64,000 nt of DNA, from assembly GCF_900107105.1 (NCBI RefSeq), contig NZ_FNOT01000004.1, positions 248,001 to 312,000 on the forward strand. Reading direction: 5' to 3'. This document shows, piece after piece, positions 44,848-57,522 of the stretch (positions are counted from its first letter, which is position 1; every line of letters starts with the position of its first letter). The position numbers were made by a program, and so were the translations under genes. The notes below the pieces were generated by a model that was given only the letters and a program-made list of their open reading frames with translations, was not told where the DNA came from and made no database searches. The stretch is from Geodermatophilus africanus (GTDB taxonomy: Bacteria > Actinomycetota > Actinomycetes > Mycobacteriales > Geodermatophilaceae).

Positions 44848-44877
44848 GGGGCCGCCTCCCGGCTGGGAGACGGCCCC
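44848..44877 (-). terminator. terminator hairpin downstream of clpC
   Basis: GGGGCCG-C-CTCCC, loop GGCT, GGGAG-A-CGGCCCC: a 12-bp stem with one mismatch. Placed for clpC and, in the other direction, mutY. Confidence 0.75.
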
Positions 44878-44884
44878 TGTCGCT

Positions 44885-44938
44885 GGCCCCGTCCAGAGGC
44901 TCGCCCCGAGCTCGCGAGGGGTGAGGAGGACGGGGGCC
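44885..44938. repeat. nested-hairpin repeat directly after clpC
   Basis: Outer GGCCCCGTCC (44885) with GGACGGGGGCC (44928); inner CTCGCCCC-GAGCTCGCGA-GGGGTGAG. Nearly identical in layout to the copy at 48509. Confidence 0.85.
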
Positions 44939-44942
44939 TCCG

Positions 44943-47471
<2,529 letters not shown>

Positions 47472-47751
47472 CTGCTGCTTCTCCTCTGACCGGCTGGTCC
47501 GGCGCTGCCCTCCCCGGTGGGGAGGAGCACCCGACGTCCGTCGGCGCGCGGGGCACCGGTCTTTCCACTGTAGTCGCGGACTCCGACCCTCCGTCGGCAC
47601 AACAGCCCGTGCGGAGGAGTGGAGCTGCCCGGTCCAACCGATGGTGACCGACCGGTGTTCCGGACCGGTTACGCCGACAGCGGACGGCGCGTCGCCGCCC
47701 GGACGGCGACCGGTCCGTCGCGCCCACCGTGGACGTCGGGTCGCGCGTCCC
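47472..47751 (-). promoter_or_regulatory. clpC leader and promoter region
   Basis: About 280 bases without a gene. TACAGT at 47572-47567 on the minus strand is a reasonable -10 element about 95 bases before the clpC ATG. I saw no convincing ClgR or HspR operator. Confidence 0.4.
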
Positions 47752-48033
47752 TCAGCAGGTCAGCGCGAGGCAGACCCAGCAGAGCGGCCACTCCTCGTCG
47801 CCGTCGTCCGGCCAGACCCACAGCGCCGGGTCGAGGAGGGTGACCGGGGCCAGGCAGAGGGCCCGGCCGGCGACCAGCCCGGCGTCCCCGACGGCGTGCA
47901 GCCGGCTGGGCGCCGTCCCACCCCAGGGCGACCGCGGCGCCGCCGCGTCCACGCCGACGGTCCAGCGGTCCTGGCGCGGGGAGGCGGCGGGACGGCGTCC
48001 GGCGGCCGACCAGGGCCCCTCGACGGTGCTCAC
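47752..48033 (-). CDS. small hypothetical protein coupled to STAS gene
   Basis: A 93-residue protein beginning at GTG 48033, which overlaps the STAS-protein stop by GTGA. The first 40 residues are Ser/Pro/Ala-rich. The rest holds HAVGDAGLVAGRALCLAPVT and PDDGDEEWPLCWVCLALTC, ending with three cysteines (CWVC and a final C). The C-terminal CxxC pair plus the acidic patch could bind metal. I do not recognise the family. Translational coupling suggests it works with the STAS protein. Confidence 0.65.
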   Translation of the reverse strand: MSTVEGPWSAAGRRPAASPRQDRWTVGVDAAAPRSPWGGTAPSRLHAVGDAGLVAGRALCLAPVTLLDPALWVWPDDGDEEWPLCWVCLALTC

Positions 48034-48353
48034 TCGACCACCAGCCGGACGCCCTCGGCGGCCAGCGTGTCGGCGAGCCGGGCGAGCAGCTCGCGGGCGG
48101 CGTCGTCGGCGGTGGCCAACGGCCGGAGCCGGACGGTGACCTGCCGGTGCCCCCGGCGCTGGAGGGCGACGATGCTGCCGCACAGCAGGTCCGCGGCGAG
48201 GACGTCGAGGTGTCCGCGCGCCCGGACGACGCCCTGGCGCTGGTCGAGGCTGGCGGTGAAGGTCGGGGCCTGGGGGAAGGGGTCCACCGTCCCCCGGCCG
48301 GTGAGCTCCCCCGGGCCGCGCGGGACGGTCGTCTCGGCCGCGTCCTGGCTCAT
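48030..48353 (-). CDS. STAS-like domain protein
   Basis: A 107-residue protein. After 30 polar residues the order of strands and helices (FTASLDQRQGVVRARGHLDV, LLCGSIVALQRRGHRQVTVRL, then LLARLADTLAAEGVRLVVE) matches a STAS/anti-sigma-antagonist fold. The usual phospho-serine motif (DSSG) is replaced by RPLATADDAA, so it may not be a classic phospho-switch. A DevR-like palindrome lies 35-50 bases upstream. Coupled to the small Cys-containing gene downstream. Confidence 0.62.
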   Translation of the reverse strand: MSQDAAETTVPRGPGELTGRGTVDPFPQAPTFTASLDQRQGVVRARGHLDVLAADLLCGSIVALQRRGHRQVTVRLRPLATADDAARELLARLADTLAAEGVRLVVE

Positions 48354-48387
48354 GCCACAACCGTCACGAACCGGTCCGACACCCCCT

Positions 48388-48403
48388 AGGGCCGAAAGTC
48401 CCT
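48388..48403 (-). promoter_or_regulatory. possible DevR/DosR-type operator
   Basis: AGGGCCGAAAGTCCCT (minus strand AGGGACTTTCGGCCCT), an imperfect palindrome of GGGAC half-sites resembling DosR/NarL-family operators, upstream of the STAS gene. Confidence 0.35.
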
Positions 48404-48457
48404 GATCCGGGCCGCCGGTGACGAACAGTGAGCGTCCGACAGCGGTATCGCGGACGA

Positions 48458-48495
48458 CGGCGGCCCGGCACCCTCGGGAGGGTGCCGGGCCGCCG
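48458..48495. terminator. 16-bp perfect hairpin between STAS and lsr2 genes
   Basis: CGGCGGCCCGGCACCC/GGGTGCCGGGCCGCCG with a 6-base loop. Very stable. Placed to terminate lsr2 transcription (minus strand) beyond the nested repeat. Confidence 0.8.
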
Positions 48496-48508
48496 GTCGG
48501 CCCTGTAC

Positions 48509-48559
48509 GGCCCCGTCCAGAGGCTCACCGCGAGCCTGCGAGCGGTGAGGAGGACGGGG
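48509..48559. repeat. nested-hairpin repeat after lsr2
   Basis: Outer GGCCCCGTCC (48509) with GGACGGGG (48552); inner CTCACCGC-GAGCCTGCGA-GCGGTGAG is a perfect 8-bp stem. The tail GGGGTCCTT matches the other copies. Confidence 0.9.
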
Positions 48560-48578
48560 TCCTTACCGGGGTCCTCTT

Positions 48579-48932
48579 TCAGTGCGCGGCCTCGTAGGCC
48601 TCGACGACGCTGGCCGGGATCCGCCCGCGGTCGCTGACCGCGTGGCCGTTCTTGCGGGCCCAGTCGCGGATCGCACCGGCCTGCTCCCGGTCCATGCGGC
48701 CGCCACCGCCGGTGGCGCGCGACCGGCCACCTCCGGAGGCGCGACCGCTGCCGCGACCGACCTTGCGCGCGGCCTGCACGTAGCGGGAGAACGCGTCACG
48801 CAGCTCCTGCGCGTTCTTGTCCGACAGGTCGATCTCGTAGCTCGTGCCGTCGAGCGAGAAACTCACCGTCTCGTCAGCGGCGACGTTCTCGTCGAGGTCG
48901 TCACTGAGGATGACCTGCACCTTGCGCGCCAT
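48579..48932 (-). CDS. lsr2: Lsr2 nucleoid-associated protein
   Basis: A 117-residue xenogeneic silencer and DNA bridger, the actinobacterial H-NS analogue. The N-terminal dimerisation domain is [20 protein letters not shown] through [21 protein letters not shown] Gly/Arg/Ser linker follows. The C-terminal DNA-binding domain ends [19 protein letters not shown] with the minor-groove RGR hook. The ATG at 48932 gives the family length; -10 candidate TATCGT at 49002-48997. Lies just downstream of lysS in the conserved actinobacterial order. Confidence 0.95.
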   Translation of the reverse strand: MARKVQVILSDDLDENVAADETVSFSLDGTSYEIDLSDKNAQELRDAFSRYVQAARKVGRGSGRASGGGRSRATGGGGRMDREQAGAIRDWARKNGHAVSDRGRIPASVVEAYEAAH

Positions 48933-48996
48933 TCGCTTCTCCACTCCCACGGGGCTTTCGCCCCGCACTCGCAACCAGTTCTCTCGGTCGGGGAGG

Positions 48997-49002
48997 ACGA
49001 TA
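48997..49002 (-). promoter_or_regulatory. -10 hexamer of lsr2 promoter
   Basis: TATCGT on the minus strand, 64 bases before the lsr2 ATG, in an unusually A/T-rich pocket (about 49000-49045). Confidence 0.5.
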
Positions 49003-49063
49003 GACCATTCGCGGTAGGAAGAAACACACTACGCACAATGGAGTGAGAAGCAGACGGTCCGGT

Positions 49064-50581
<1,518 letters not shown>

Positions 50582-50589
50582 GGGACCCG

Positions 50590-50595
50590 AGCCTA
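50590..50595 (-). promoter_or_regulatory. -10 hexamer, leaderless start of lysS
   Basis: TAGGCT, 8 bases before GTG 50581, in the 26-base coaX-lysS gap. Confidence 0.6.
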
Positions 50596-50607
50596 CGGGG
50601 AGGCCGG

Positions 50608-51393
50608 TCAGCGACCCTGGTGGCGCTCGAAGGCCAGCCGCAGCCCGTGCACGGTCAGGTCGGGCTCCCGCTCGCCGATCGACCGGCAGCTGCCGGCCAC
50701 CAGGGGCGCCAGCCCGCCGGTGGCGACGACGACCGGTGCGTCGCCGAACTGCGCGACGAGCTCGGCGGCGATCCGCGACACCAGCCCGTCCACCAGCCCG
50801 GCGAAGCCGAGCACCAGGCCCGACTGCAGCGCGGCGACGGTGTTCTTGCCGATCGCGTGCGCCGGCACGCTCAGCTCCACCGACCGCAGCTGCGCCGCGC
50901 GGGTGGCCAGCGCCTCGAGGCTGACCTCGACGCCGGGGGCCAGCGCGCCGCCGAGGAACTGCCCCTGGGGCCCCACCGCGTCGACGTTGGTGGAGGTGCC
51001 GAAGTCGACGACGACGACCGGGCGGCCGCTGCCGTCGGGACGCCGTCCGTACAGCTCGTGCGCGGCCAGCGCGGTGACCACGCGGTCGGCGCCGACCTCG
51101 CGCGGGTTGTCCACGTGCAGGGGGACGCCGGTCCGCACGCCCGGCCCGATGAGGACGACGGGCACGTCCAGGGAGTCGAGCAGGGTGCGCAGCGCCGGCA
51201 GCAGCGCGGGCACCGTCGAGCAGGCCGACACCCCGGTGACCTGGGTGTCGCGCAGCAGCCCGCGCCACAGCATCCGCAGCTCGTCGCTGGTCGCCCGCGG
51301 CGCCGTGGTCACCCGCCAGCCGCCGACCAGGCGCGCGCCGTCGAAGGTGGCCAGGACGGTCTGGCTGTTGCCGACGTCGACGGTGAGCAGCAC
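50608..51393 (-). CDS. coaX: type III pantothenate kinase
   Basis: A 261-residue ASKHA-fold kinase catalysing the first step of CoA synthesis. The phosphate-1 loop is [17 protein letters not shown] and the phosphate-2 region is [14 protein letters not shown] with the catalytic Asp near residue 130. Adenosine-site text is [18 protein letters not shown]-like [16 protein letters not shown] binds pantothenate. It follows nadC by 3 bases, so it belongs to the nad/pan operon and joins pantothenate supply (panC, panD) to its use. Confidence 0.94.
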   Translation of the reverse strand: MLLTVDVGNSQTVLATFDGARLVGGWRVTTAPRATSDELRMLWRGLLRDTQVTGVSACSTVPALLPALRTLLDSLDVPVVLIGPGVRTGVPLHVDNPREVGADRVVTALAAHELYGRRPDGSGRPVVVVDFGTSTNVDAVGPQGQFLGGALAPGVEVSLEALATRAAQLRSVELSVPAHAIGKNTVAALQSGLVLGFAGLVDGLVSRIAAELVAQFGDAPVVVATGGLAPLVAGSCRSIGEREPDLTVHGLRLAFERHQGR

Positions 51394-51396
51394 CGG

Positions 51397-52350
51397 TCAG
51401 CCCGCCCGCAGGTCGAGGGCGAGGTCGAGGATCGGCGCGGAGTGGGTCAGCCCGCCGACCGAGAGGTAGTCGACGCCGGTCTCGGCGACCGCCCGGGCCA
51501 CCTCGAGGGTCAGCCCGCCGGTCGCCTCGAGCTCGGCCCGGCCGCCGACCAGGGCCACGACCTCGCGCAGCGTGTCGGGCGACATGTTGTCGCAGAGCAG
51601 GAAGTCCGCGCCGGCCTCGACCGCCTCGACCGCCTGGGCGGGCACGTCGACCTCGACCTGCACCGCCACCCGCGGCGCCCGCTCCCGCACCGCGGCGACG
51701 GCGGCGGCCACCGAGCCGGCGGCGGCGACGTGGTTGTCCTTGACCATGGCGACGTCGTAGAGCCCCATGCGCTTGTTCGACCCGCCGCCACAGCGGACGG
51801 CGTACTTCTCCAGCGGCCGCAGTCCCGGCGTGGTCTTGCGGGTGTCGAGCACGACCGCGCCGGTGCCCTCGACCGCGTCCACCCAGCGGCGGGCGAGGGT
51901 GGCGATGCCGCTGGCCCGGCCGGCGATGTTCAGCGCGCTGCGCTCGGCGGCCAGCAGTGCGCGCACCGGCCCGCGGACGGTCAGCAGCACGTCGCCCCGC
52001 GCCACCCGGTCGCCGTCGGTGGCGCCGGCGGTGAGCGTGGCGCCCGGAGCCAGCCGGGTGAAGACGCGGGCGGCGACCGGCAGGCCGGCGACGACGCCGT
52101 CGGCGCGGGCGACCAGGTCGGCGGTGCCCAGCTGGGCGGCCGGCACGGTGGCGGCGCTGGTGACGTCGTGGGCGACGGCCAGGTCCGGGGCACTGGGCAG
52201 GGGCGCGCCGCCGGTGAGGTCCTCGGCCAGGGTGCGCTCGACCAGCTCGGCCACCCACGCCTCGGCCAGGCCGGTGCCCTCCAGCGAGCGCGCGTCGACG
52301 GTCACCGTCTCACCCCGCCCGCCCAGCGGCGAGCTCGCACGCTCGCTCAC
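51397..52350 (-). CDS. nadC: nicotinate-nucleotide diphosphorylase (carboxylating)
   Basis: A 317-residue quinolinate phosphoribosyltransferase. Features: [17 protein letters not shown] (PRPP/quinolinate site), [20 protein letters not shown] near residue 165, [13 protein letters not shown], and [31 protein letters not shown] at the C-terminus (key residues in the GG loop). GTG 52350 overlaps the nadB stop by GTGA. The first 15 residues are encoded by a GAGCTCGC-rich stretch resembling the core of the hairpin repeats. Confidence 0.95.
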   Translation of the reverse strand: MSERASSPLGGRGETVTVDARSLEGTGLAEAWVAELVERTLAEDLTGGAPLPSAPDLAVAHDVTSAATVPAAQLGTADLVARADGVVAGLPVAARVFTRLAPGATLTAGATDGDRVARGDVLLTVRGPVRALLAAERSALNIAGRASGIATLARRWVDAVEGTGAVVLDTRKTTPGLRPLEKYAVRCGGGSNKRMGLYDVAMVKDNHVAAAGSVAAAVAAVRERAPRVAVQVEVDVPAQAVEAVEAGADFLLCDNMSPDTLREVVALVGGRAELEATGGLTLEVARAVAETGVDYLSVGGLTHSAPILDLALDLRAG

Positions 52351-54020
52351 CACCCCTGCACCACCGCAGCCCCCACCGGGCGGCGGGTCACCTGCAGGGC
52401 GCCGTCGTCCTCGAGCCGTACGTCCAGGTGCACCCGCCAGTCCTCCTCGGTCCCGGGGTGGTCCTCCCGCCAGTGGCAGCCGCGGGTCTCCTCGCGGGCC
52501 GCGGCCGCGGTCGCCAGCGCGCCGGCGACGGTCAGCAGGTCGGTGGCCTCCCAGCCGGCCACGCCCGGCGCGACGTCCGGGCCGAGCCCCTCGGCCAGAG
52601 CGGCGAGCCGCCCGGTCGCCTCGGCCAGCCCCGCGCCGCTGCGCAGCGCGCCGACGCGCGCCGACATCGTCTCGGTCACCACGCGGCGGCCGCCGGGGTC
52701 GAGCAGCCCGGACGACGCGGCCGCCGACGCCACGGCGGGGGCGGACGGCGGCAGGGCCGCGGCGAGCTCCGCGCCGATGCGGGCGGCGAAGACCAGGCCC
52801 TCGAGCAGCGAGTTCGACGCCAGCCGGTTGGCGCCGTGCACGCCGGTGCAGGCGACCTCGCCGCAGGCGTACAGCCCGGGCACCGTCGTCCGGCCGGCCA
52901 GGTCGGTGACCAGGCCGCCGGAGGCGTAGTGCGCCGCCGGGGTGACCGGGACCAGGTCGGTGACCGGGTCGACGCCGGCCGCGCGGCAGCTGGCCACGAT
53001 CGTCGGGAACCGCCGGGCCACGTCCGGGAGGCCGCGCGCGTCGAGCCAGACGTGGTCGACACCGTCGCGCAGCTGCACCCGGGTGATGGCCTTGGCCACG
53101 ACGTCGCGGGGGGCCAGCTCGGCCAGCGGGTGGACGCCGAGCATGAACCGCTCCCCCGCCCCGTCGCGCAGCACCGCGCCCTCGCCCCGCAGCGCCTCGC
53201 TGACCAGCGGCTGCTGACCGCGGGCGCCCGGGCCCAGGTACAGGGCGGTGGGGTGGAACTGGACGAACTCCAGGTCGGTCGCCACCGCGCCGGCGCGCAG
53301 GCCGAGGGCGACGCCGTCCCCCGTGGAGACCGGCGGGTTGGTGGTCGCGGCGTAGACCTGGCCCATGCCGCCGGTGGCGAGCACGACCGCGCGGGCGCGC
53401 ACCGCGCCGACGCCGTCCGCGCTGCCCTCGCCCAGCACGTGCAGGGTCACGCCCGCGGCGCGGCCGGTGGCGTCGGTGAGCAGGTCGAGCACCATGGCGT
53501 GCTCGACGAGGGTGACGCCCGGGTCGGCGCGGACGGCGTCCTGCAGCGCGCGCTGCACCTCCGAGCCGGTGGCGTCGCCGCCGGCGTGCACGATCCGGTC
53601 GGCGGAGTGCCCGCCCTCGCGGGTGAGCAGCAGCCGGCCGGTGGGGTCGCGGTCGAACGCGGCGCCCCAGTCGATCAGCTGGCGCAGCCGCCCGGGGCCC
53701 TCGTACACCAGCAAGGAGACCGCGTCGGGCTCGCACAGCCCCACCCCGGCGACCTCGGTGTCGCGGGCGTGCGCCTCCGGCGTGTCCGCGGGGTCGAGCA
53801 CGGCGGCGATGCCGCCCTGCGCCCAGCGGGTCGACCCGTCGTCCACCCGGACCTTGGTGACGACGGCGACCGACAGCCCGGCCGCCCGGGCGTGCAGCGC
53901 CACGCACAGCCCGGCGATGCCGGAGCCGACGACGCACACGTCGGCGGTCAGCTCCCAGCCGGGCGCCGGTGCGGCCAGCCGGGTGGGCAGACCGGTGACC
54001 GGCGCCGCCAGGGACGTCAC
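52347..54020 (-). CDS. nadB: L-aspartate oxidase
   Basis: A 557-residue flavoenzyme oxidising aspartate to iminoaspartate, the first step of de novo NAD synthesis. The FAD Rossmann loop is [17 protein letters not shown] near residue 28. [14 protein letters not shown] and [13 protein letters not shown] are family blocks, and the active-site segment is [26 protein letters not shown] near 380 binds the flavin. The quinolinate synthase partner nadA is not next to it. GTG overlaps the panD stop by GTGA, so the whole panC-panD-nadB-nadC set is translationally linked. Confidence 0.95.
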   Translation of the reverse strand: MTSLAAPVTGLPTRLAAPAPGWELTADVCVVGSGIAGLCVALHARAAGLSVAVVTKVRVDDGSTRWAQGGIAAVLDPADTPEAHARDTEVAGVGLCEPDAVSLLVYEGPGRLRQLIDWGAAFDRDPTGRLLLTREGGHSADRIVHAGGDATGSEVQRALQDAVRADPGVTLVEHAMVLDLLTDATGRAAGVTLHVLGEGSADGVGAVRARAVVLATGGMGQVYAATTNPPVSTGDGVALGLRAGAVATDLEFVQFHPTALYLGPGARGQQPLVSEALRGEGAVLRDGAGERFMLGVHPLAELAPRDVVAKAITRVQLRDGVDHVWLDARGLPDVARRFPTIVASCRAAGVDPVTDLVPVTPAAHYASGGLVTDLAGRTTVPGLYACGEVACTGVHGANRLASNSLLEGLVFAARIGAELAAALPPSAPAVASAAASSGLLDPGGRRVVTETMSARVGALRSGAGLAEATGRLAALAEGLGPDVAPGVAGWEATDLLTVAGALATAAAAREETRGCHWREDHPGTEEDWRVHLDVRLEDDGALQVTRRPVGAAVVQGW

Positions 54021-54583
54021 CGGACCGGGACGCCGCGGTCGCCGCGCCCTTCCGGCCCCCTCCCGGGTCCCGCTCCGAGCATGCGAGGGGCGGGGAGGAG
54101 GGGGTCCTCGTGCTCGTCCTGCCCTCCGCTCGCGAGTCCGCGAGGGGACCCGGGACGAGGCCGGGAACCAGTTGCGAGCGGGCTCCGCCGATGGTCCTCT
54201 GCGCCCGGGACCGGGGCCGAGGGGTCGCCACCCAGCTCGACGACGCGGTTGGCGGCGTCGACGTGCACGACCCTCGGGACGTGCGACTTCGCCTCGGTCT
54301 CGTCCATGAGGCCGTAGCTGATCACGATCACCAGGTCGCCGGGGTGCACCAGGTGCGCGGCGGCGCCGTTGATGCCGATGACGCCGCTGCCCCGCTCGCC
54401 GGGGATGACGTAGGTCTCCAGCCGCGCGCCGTTGGTGACGTCGACGATCGCGACCTGCTCGCCCGGGAGGAGGTCGGCGGCGTCGAGCAGGTCCTCGTCG
54501 ATCGTCACCGAGCCCACGTAGTGCAGGTCGGCCTGGGTGACCGTCGCACGGTGGATCTTGGACTTCAGCATCGTGCGCATCAT
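54017..54583 (-). CDS. panD: aspartate 1-decarboxylase with repeat-derived tail
   Basis: A pyruvoyl enzyme making beta-alanine for pantothenate. Residues 1-130 are a complete Pan[21 protein letters not shown], self-cleavage at the Gly-Ser of YVGSVTID, then [19 protein letters not shown] and [11 protein letters not shown]. The normal protein ends near residue 128-140, but this frame stays open to residue 188, and its stop overlaps the nadB start (GTGA). The extra 55-60 residues (Arg/Pro/Gly-rich) are encoded by two copies of the nested-hairpin repeat at 54054-54107 and 54113-54159. Whether the tail is retained in the protein is unknown. Confidence 0.9.
   Translation of the reverse strand: MMRTMLKSKIHRATVTQADLHYVGSVTIDEDLLDAADLLPGEQVAIVDVTNGARLETYVIPGERGSGVIGINGAAAHLVHPGDLVIVISYGLMDETEAKSHVPRVVHVDAANRVVELGGDPSAPVPGAEDHRRSPLATGSRPRPGSPRGLASGGQDEHEDPLLPAPRMLGAGPGRGPEGRGDRGVPVR
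54054..54107. repeat. nested-hairpin repeat inside panD 3' end
   Basis: Outer CCCCCTCC with GGAGGGGG; inner CCCGCTCC-GAGCATGCGA-GGGGCGGG. In frame with panD and free of stops. Confidence 0.8.
54113..54159. repeat. second nested-hairpin repeat inside panD
   Basis: CTCGTCC (54113) pairs with GGACGAG (54153); core CGCTCGCGAGTCCGCGAG. Also in frame. Confidence 0.65.
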
Positions 54584-55449
54584 CGGGTGGCTCCCGAGGG
54601 CTGGGCTGGGCGGGCGAGTGTCACAGCGGTGTTGTCGAGCAGGCGGGTGCTGCCGGCACGGGCGGCGACGAGCAAGCGGGCCGGGCCGGCGGCCGGCGGG
54701 GGCCCGAGGTCGGGGTCGGTCAGCTCCAGGTAGTCCGGGAGCAGGTCGGGTGCCTCGGCGAGGACGGCGCGGGCGGCGGCCAGGACGGCGTCGGCACCCC
54801 GCGGCCCGGCGTCCGCCCCGGCGCGCAGCGCGCGGGAGATCGTGACGGCGGTGGCCCGCTGCTCCGGTGAGAGGTAGCGGTTGCGGGAGGACAGCGCCAT
54901 CCCGTCGTCCTCACGGACCGTGGGCACGCCGACGACCTCGACACCCAGCGCCAGCTCGCGGGCCATCGCGCGGATGAGCGTGAGCTGCTGGTAGTCCTTC
55001 TCGCCGAAGACGGCGAGGTCGGGACGGATCAGGCCGAACAGCGTGGCGACGACGGTCAGCACGCCGGCGAAGTGGCCGGGCCGGACGGCGCCCTCGAGGA
55101 CGTCGCCCAGGCGGCCGGGGTGGACGGTGACGCCCACCGCGCCGGGCGGGTAGACCTCCTCGACCGGCGGGTGGAGGACGACGTCGGCGCCCTCCTCCGC
55201 CAGCGCGGCGAGGTCGGCGTCCCAGGTGCGCGGGTAGCGGTCGAAGTCCTCGCCGGGGCCGAACTGGGTCGGGTTGACGAACACCGAGACGACGACGCTG
55301 CCGGCCCGCTCCCGGGCAGCGCGCACGAGCGCCCGGTGGCCCTCGTGCAGCGCACCCATCGTGGGCACCAGTGCGACCGGGCCGGGCAGCCGGGCGACGA
55401 GCGTGCGCAGCTCGGCGACGGTCTCCGCGACGGCGGGGGTGCTCCTCAC
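54580..55449 (-). CDS. panC: pantothenate synthetase
   Basis: A 289-residue enzyme joining pantoate and beta-alanine with ATP. The HIGH-like motif is [15 protein letters not shown] near residue 33. [19 protein letters not shown] and [15 protein letters not shown] are pantoate/ATP-site blocks, and the KMSKS-like segment is [17 protein letters not shown] 55449 gives the family length; an ATG at 55524 would start inside the upstream gene. No Shine-Dalgarno is visible, so coupling to the DUF2520 gene 28 bases upstream is likely. Its stop overlaps panD (ATGA). Confidence 0.94.
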   Translation of the reverse strand: MRSTPAVAETVAELRTLVARLPGPVALVPTMGALHEGHRALVRAARERAGSVVVSVFVNPTQFGPGEDFDRYPRTWDADLAALAEEGADVVLHPPVEEVYPPGAVGVTVHPGRLGDVLEGAVRPGHFAGVLTVVATLFGLIRPDLAVFGEKDYQQLTLIRAMARELALGVEVVGVPTVREDDGMALSSRNRYLSPEQRATAVTISRALRAGADAGPRGADAVLAAARAVLAEAPDLLPDYLELTDPDLGPPPAAGPARLLVAARAGSTRLLDNTAVTLARPAQPSGATR

Positions 55450-55471
55450 CGGGAGCCCGCGGGTGGAGGGA

Positions 55472-55520
55472 CCACGGTCAGCCCTCCGCTCGCACGCTCG
55501 CGAGGGCACCCGGCCCGTGG
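55472..55520. repeat. nested-hairpin repeat at DUF2520/panC junction
   Basis: CCACGG (55472) with CCGTGG (55515); inner CCCTC-CGCTCGCACGCTCGC-GAGGG. It supplies the last codons and the stop of the DUF2520 gene. Confidence 0.75.
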
Positions 55521-56437
55521 CCATCGAACAGCTCGACCAGCGGGGAGCCCTCGTGCCGCTTGAGCCGGCCGGTGGCGAGGGCGCGCTCGGTGGTGCGCCG
55601 GGCCAGCGCGACGTAGGCCGCGACCGAGTCCGGCGCCCGCTCGGTGAGGGTGTCCAGGTGCCGGCGCACGGTGCCGACGTCCCCGCGGCTGACCGGGCCG
55701 GTGAGCCCCCGGTCGCCGCGGCGCAGGCCGTTGTCGAGTGCGGCGGTGAGCAGCGGGGCGAGCACCCGCCCGGGCTCGGCGACGCCCGCGGTGCGCAGCA
55801 GGTCCGCGGCCTCGGCGACCAGCGTGACCAGGTGGTTCGCGCCGGTGACCAGCGCGGCGTGGTACAGCCCGCGGTCGGCCTCGGCGACGAAGAACGGCTC
55901 GCCGCCCATCTCCAGGACCAGCGTCTCGGCCACCGCCCGGTGCTCCGGGGCGCTGGTGACGCCGAAGGGGGCGCCGGCGAGCCGGTCGGCGTCCTCGGGG
56001 GCGCCGGTGAAGGTCATCGCCGGGTGCAGGGCCAGCGGCAGGACGCCGGCCCGCGCGGCGGGGGCGAGGACGGCCAGGCCGTGGGCCCCCGAGGTGTGGA
56101 AGGCCAGCTGCCCGGCGCGCCAGATCCCGGTCTCGGCCAGGCCGGAGACCAGACCGGCCAGGCTGTCGTCGGGGACGGTGAGGACCACGAGGTCCGCGGC
56201 GGCGACGACCTCGTCGGTGGGTAGCAGCGGCACGCCGGGCAGCAGCCGGGCGGCGCGCTCGGCGGAGGCGGTGGAGAGGCCGGCGGCGGCGACGACGTCG
56301 TGGCCGGCGGCGGTGAGGGCGGCGCCGAGGACGGCGCCGACGCGCCCGGCGCCGACGATGCCGACGCGGAGGCGGGCGGGAGCGGAGTCGGCCGGGCTGA
56401 GACCGGCAGCGCGGAGCGTCCTGCGGGCAGCAGGCAT
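55478..56437 (-). CDS. DUF2520/Rossmann-like NADP oxidoreductase
   Basis: A 319-residue protein with [22 protein letters not shown] as its dinucleotide loop near residue 24, a 6-phosphogluconate-dehydrogenase-like N-terminal domain and the DUF2520 C-terminal helical domain ([19 protein letters not shown] and [18 protein letters not shown]). It always-or-often precedes panC in actinobacteria, which suggests a reductase in pantoate or pantothenate metabolism, for example a ketopantoate-reductase-like role; this is unproven. The final 15 residues and stop lie inside a hairpin repeat. First gene of the operon. Confidence 0.85.
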   Translation of the reverse strand: MPAARRTLRAAGLSPADSAPARLRVGIVGAGRVGAVLGAALTAAGHDVVAAAGLSTASAERAARLLPGVPLLPTDEVVAAADLVVLTVPDDSLAGLVSGLAETGIWRAGQLAFHTSGAHGLAVLAPAARAGVLPLALHPAMTFTGAPEDADRLAGAPFGVTSAPEHRAVAETLVLEMGGEPFFVAEADRGLYHAALVTGANHLVTLVAEAADLLRTAGVAEPGRVLAPLLTAALDNGLRRGDRGLTGPVSRGDVGTVRRHLDTLTERAPDSVAAYVALARRTTERALATGRLKRHEGSPLVELFDGHGPGALASVRAEG

Positions 56438-56702
56438 CGGTGCACCTCTCGTTCCAGTCCCTCGCGGGTACCGGACTCGGTGGTCGCGGACTCCCCCGTC
56501 GGAGCCCGTCGGGTGTCACGGCTGTGCGGTGGTGCCGGCGCTGGACCCGCTGCGACCGGAGGTGTCACGCAGGTGTCGCGCCGAACGCGAGTGTGTGACC
56601 GGTTCAGGACGTCTGCAACGTCTCACCCCTGATGTGTGGGGCACCTCACAGGGCCACCTACGGTGTCCGGCGGCGACGCGGACGCACGGCGGGAGGAGAG
56701 GG

Positions 56703-57455
56703 GTGGGCACGTTCGAGGGACGGACGGCGCTGGTCACCGGCGGGAGCCGGGGCATCGGCCTGGGGATCGCGCGGAGCCTGGTGGCGCGGGGCGCGCGAGT
56801 CGTCGTCACCGGCCGCACGCCCGGCGCGCTGGCCGAGGCGGTGTCCGCGCTGGGCGGCCCGGAGGTGGCGGTGGGCGTCGCCGGCAACGCGGGGACGCCG
56901 CGCACGGGGCCGAGGCCGTGCGCACCGCCGTCGACACCTTCGGCGGCCTGGAGGTGCTGGTCGGCAACGTCGGCATCAACCCGGTGTACGGCCCGCTGGT
57001 CGACCTCCCGCTGGACGGCTTCCGCAAGATCCTCGACACCAACGTCGTCGGCACCCTGGGCCTGGTCCAGGAGGCGGTGGCGGGCGTGTATGGCCGAGCA
57101 CGGCGGCTCCGTGCTCGTCGTCGCCTCGGTGGCCGGGCCGAAGGCCTCGCCGATGATCGGCGGCTACGGGGTGAGCAAGGCGGCGCTGGTCAACCTGGTC
57201 ACCCAGCTCGCCGTCGAGCTCGGCCCGACGGTGCGGGTCAACGCGGTCGCGCCGGCGGTGGTGAAGACCCGCTTCGCAGGGGCGCTCTACGAGGGCTGCG
57301 AGGCGGAGGTCGCGGCGCAGTACCCGGTCGGCCGGCTGGGCGTGCTCGAGGACGTCGGCGAGGCCGCGGCCTACCTGCTCGGCGACGGCGCGGGCTGGGT
57401 CACCGGCCAGACGCTGGTGCTCGACGGCGGTGCGCTCTCCCGCGGTCCGGCGTGA
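56703..57455 (+). pseudogene. SDR-family oxidoreductase with two compensating frameshifts
   Basis: The start (GGAGGAGAGG then GTG) and the residues VTGGSRGIGLGIARSL are normal, and the end has the catalytic YGVSKAALVN and VTGQTLVLDGGAL. Between about 56894 and 57089 the homologous reading (FGGLEVLVGNVGINPVYGP and LDTNVVGTLGLVQEAV) is in the +2-shifted frame. One G seems missing in the run at 56891-56894 and one T seems extra at 57089. The single-frame ORF stays open by chance, giving a scrambled 65-residue middle. It is either a base-calling error pair or a young pseudogene. Restored length about 250 residues. Confidence 0.82.
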
Positions 57456-57463
57456 GGTCCGCG

Positions 57464-57519
57464 GCCCCCGTGCAGGGGCCCGCCGCGAGCTCGCGAGCGG
57501 TGGGGGGCACGGGGGTCCT
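57464..57519. repeat. nested-hairpin repeat, complete copy
   Basis: Outer GGCCCCCGTGC (57464) with GCACGGGGGTCC (57508); inner CCGC-GAGCTCGCGA-GCGG. It is the reverse complement of the copy at 23474 except that both outer arms changed together. Between convergent genes, 8 bases after the SDR stop. Confidence 0.9.
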
Positions 57520-57522
57520 TGC

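Larger units (their letters stand above)
44510..44942. other. 433-bp gene-free gap rich in inverted repeats
   Basis: No convincing ORF. In order it holds a 12-bp perfect inverted repeat (44540-44551/44600-44611), an imperfect one (44630-44643/44671-44682), a 10-bp perfect one (44729-44738/44774-44783), a terminator hairpin and a nested-hairpin repeat. It lies between the ends of convergent mutY and clpC. Confidence 0.7.

Noticed and set aside
52316..52350. Nested-hairpin repeat at the start of nadC
   Set aside because: GAGCTCGCACGCTCG resembles the apex core, but no outer stem pairs around it; left as a comment on nadC.
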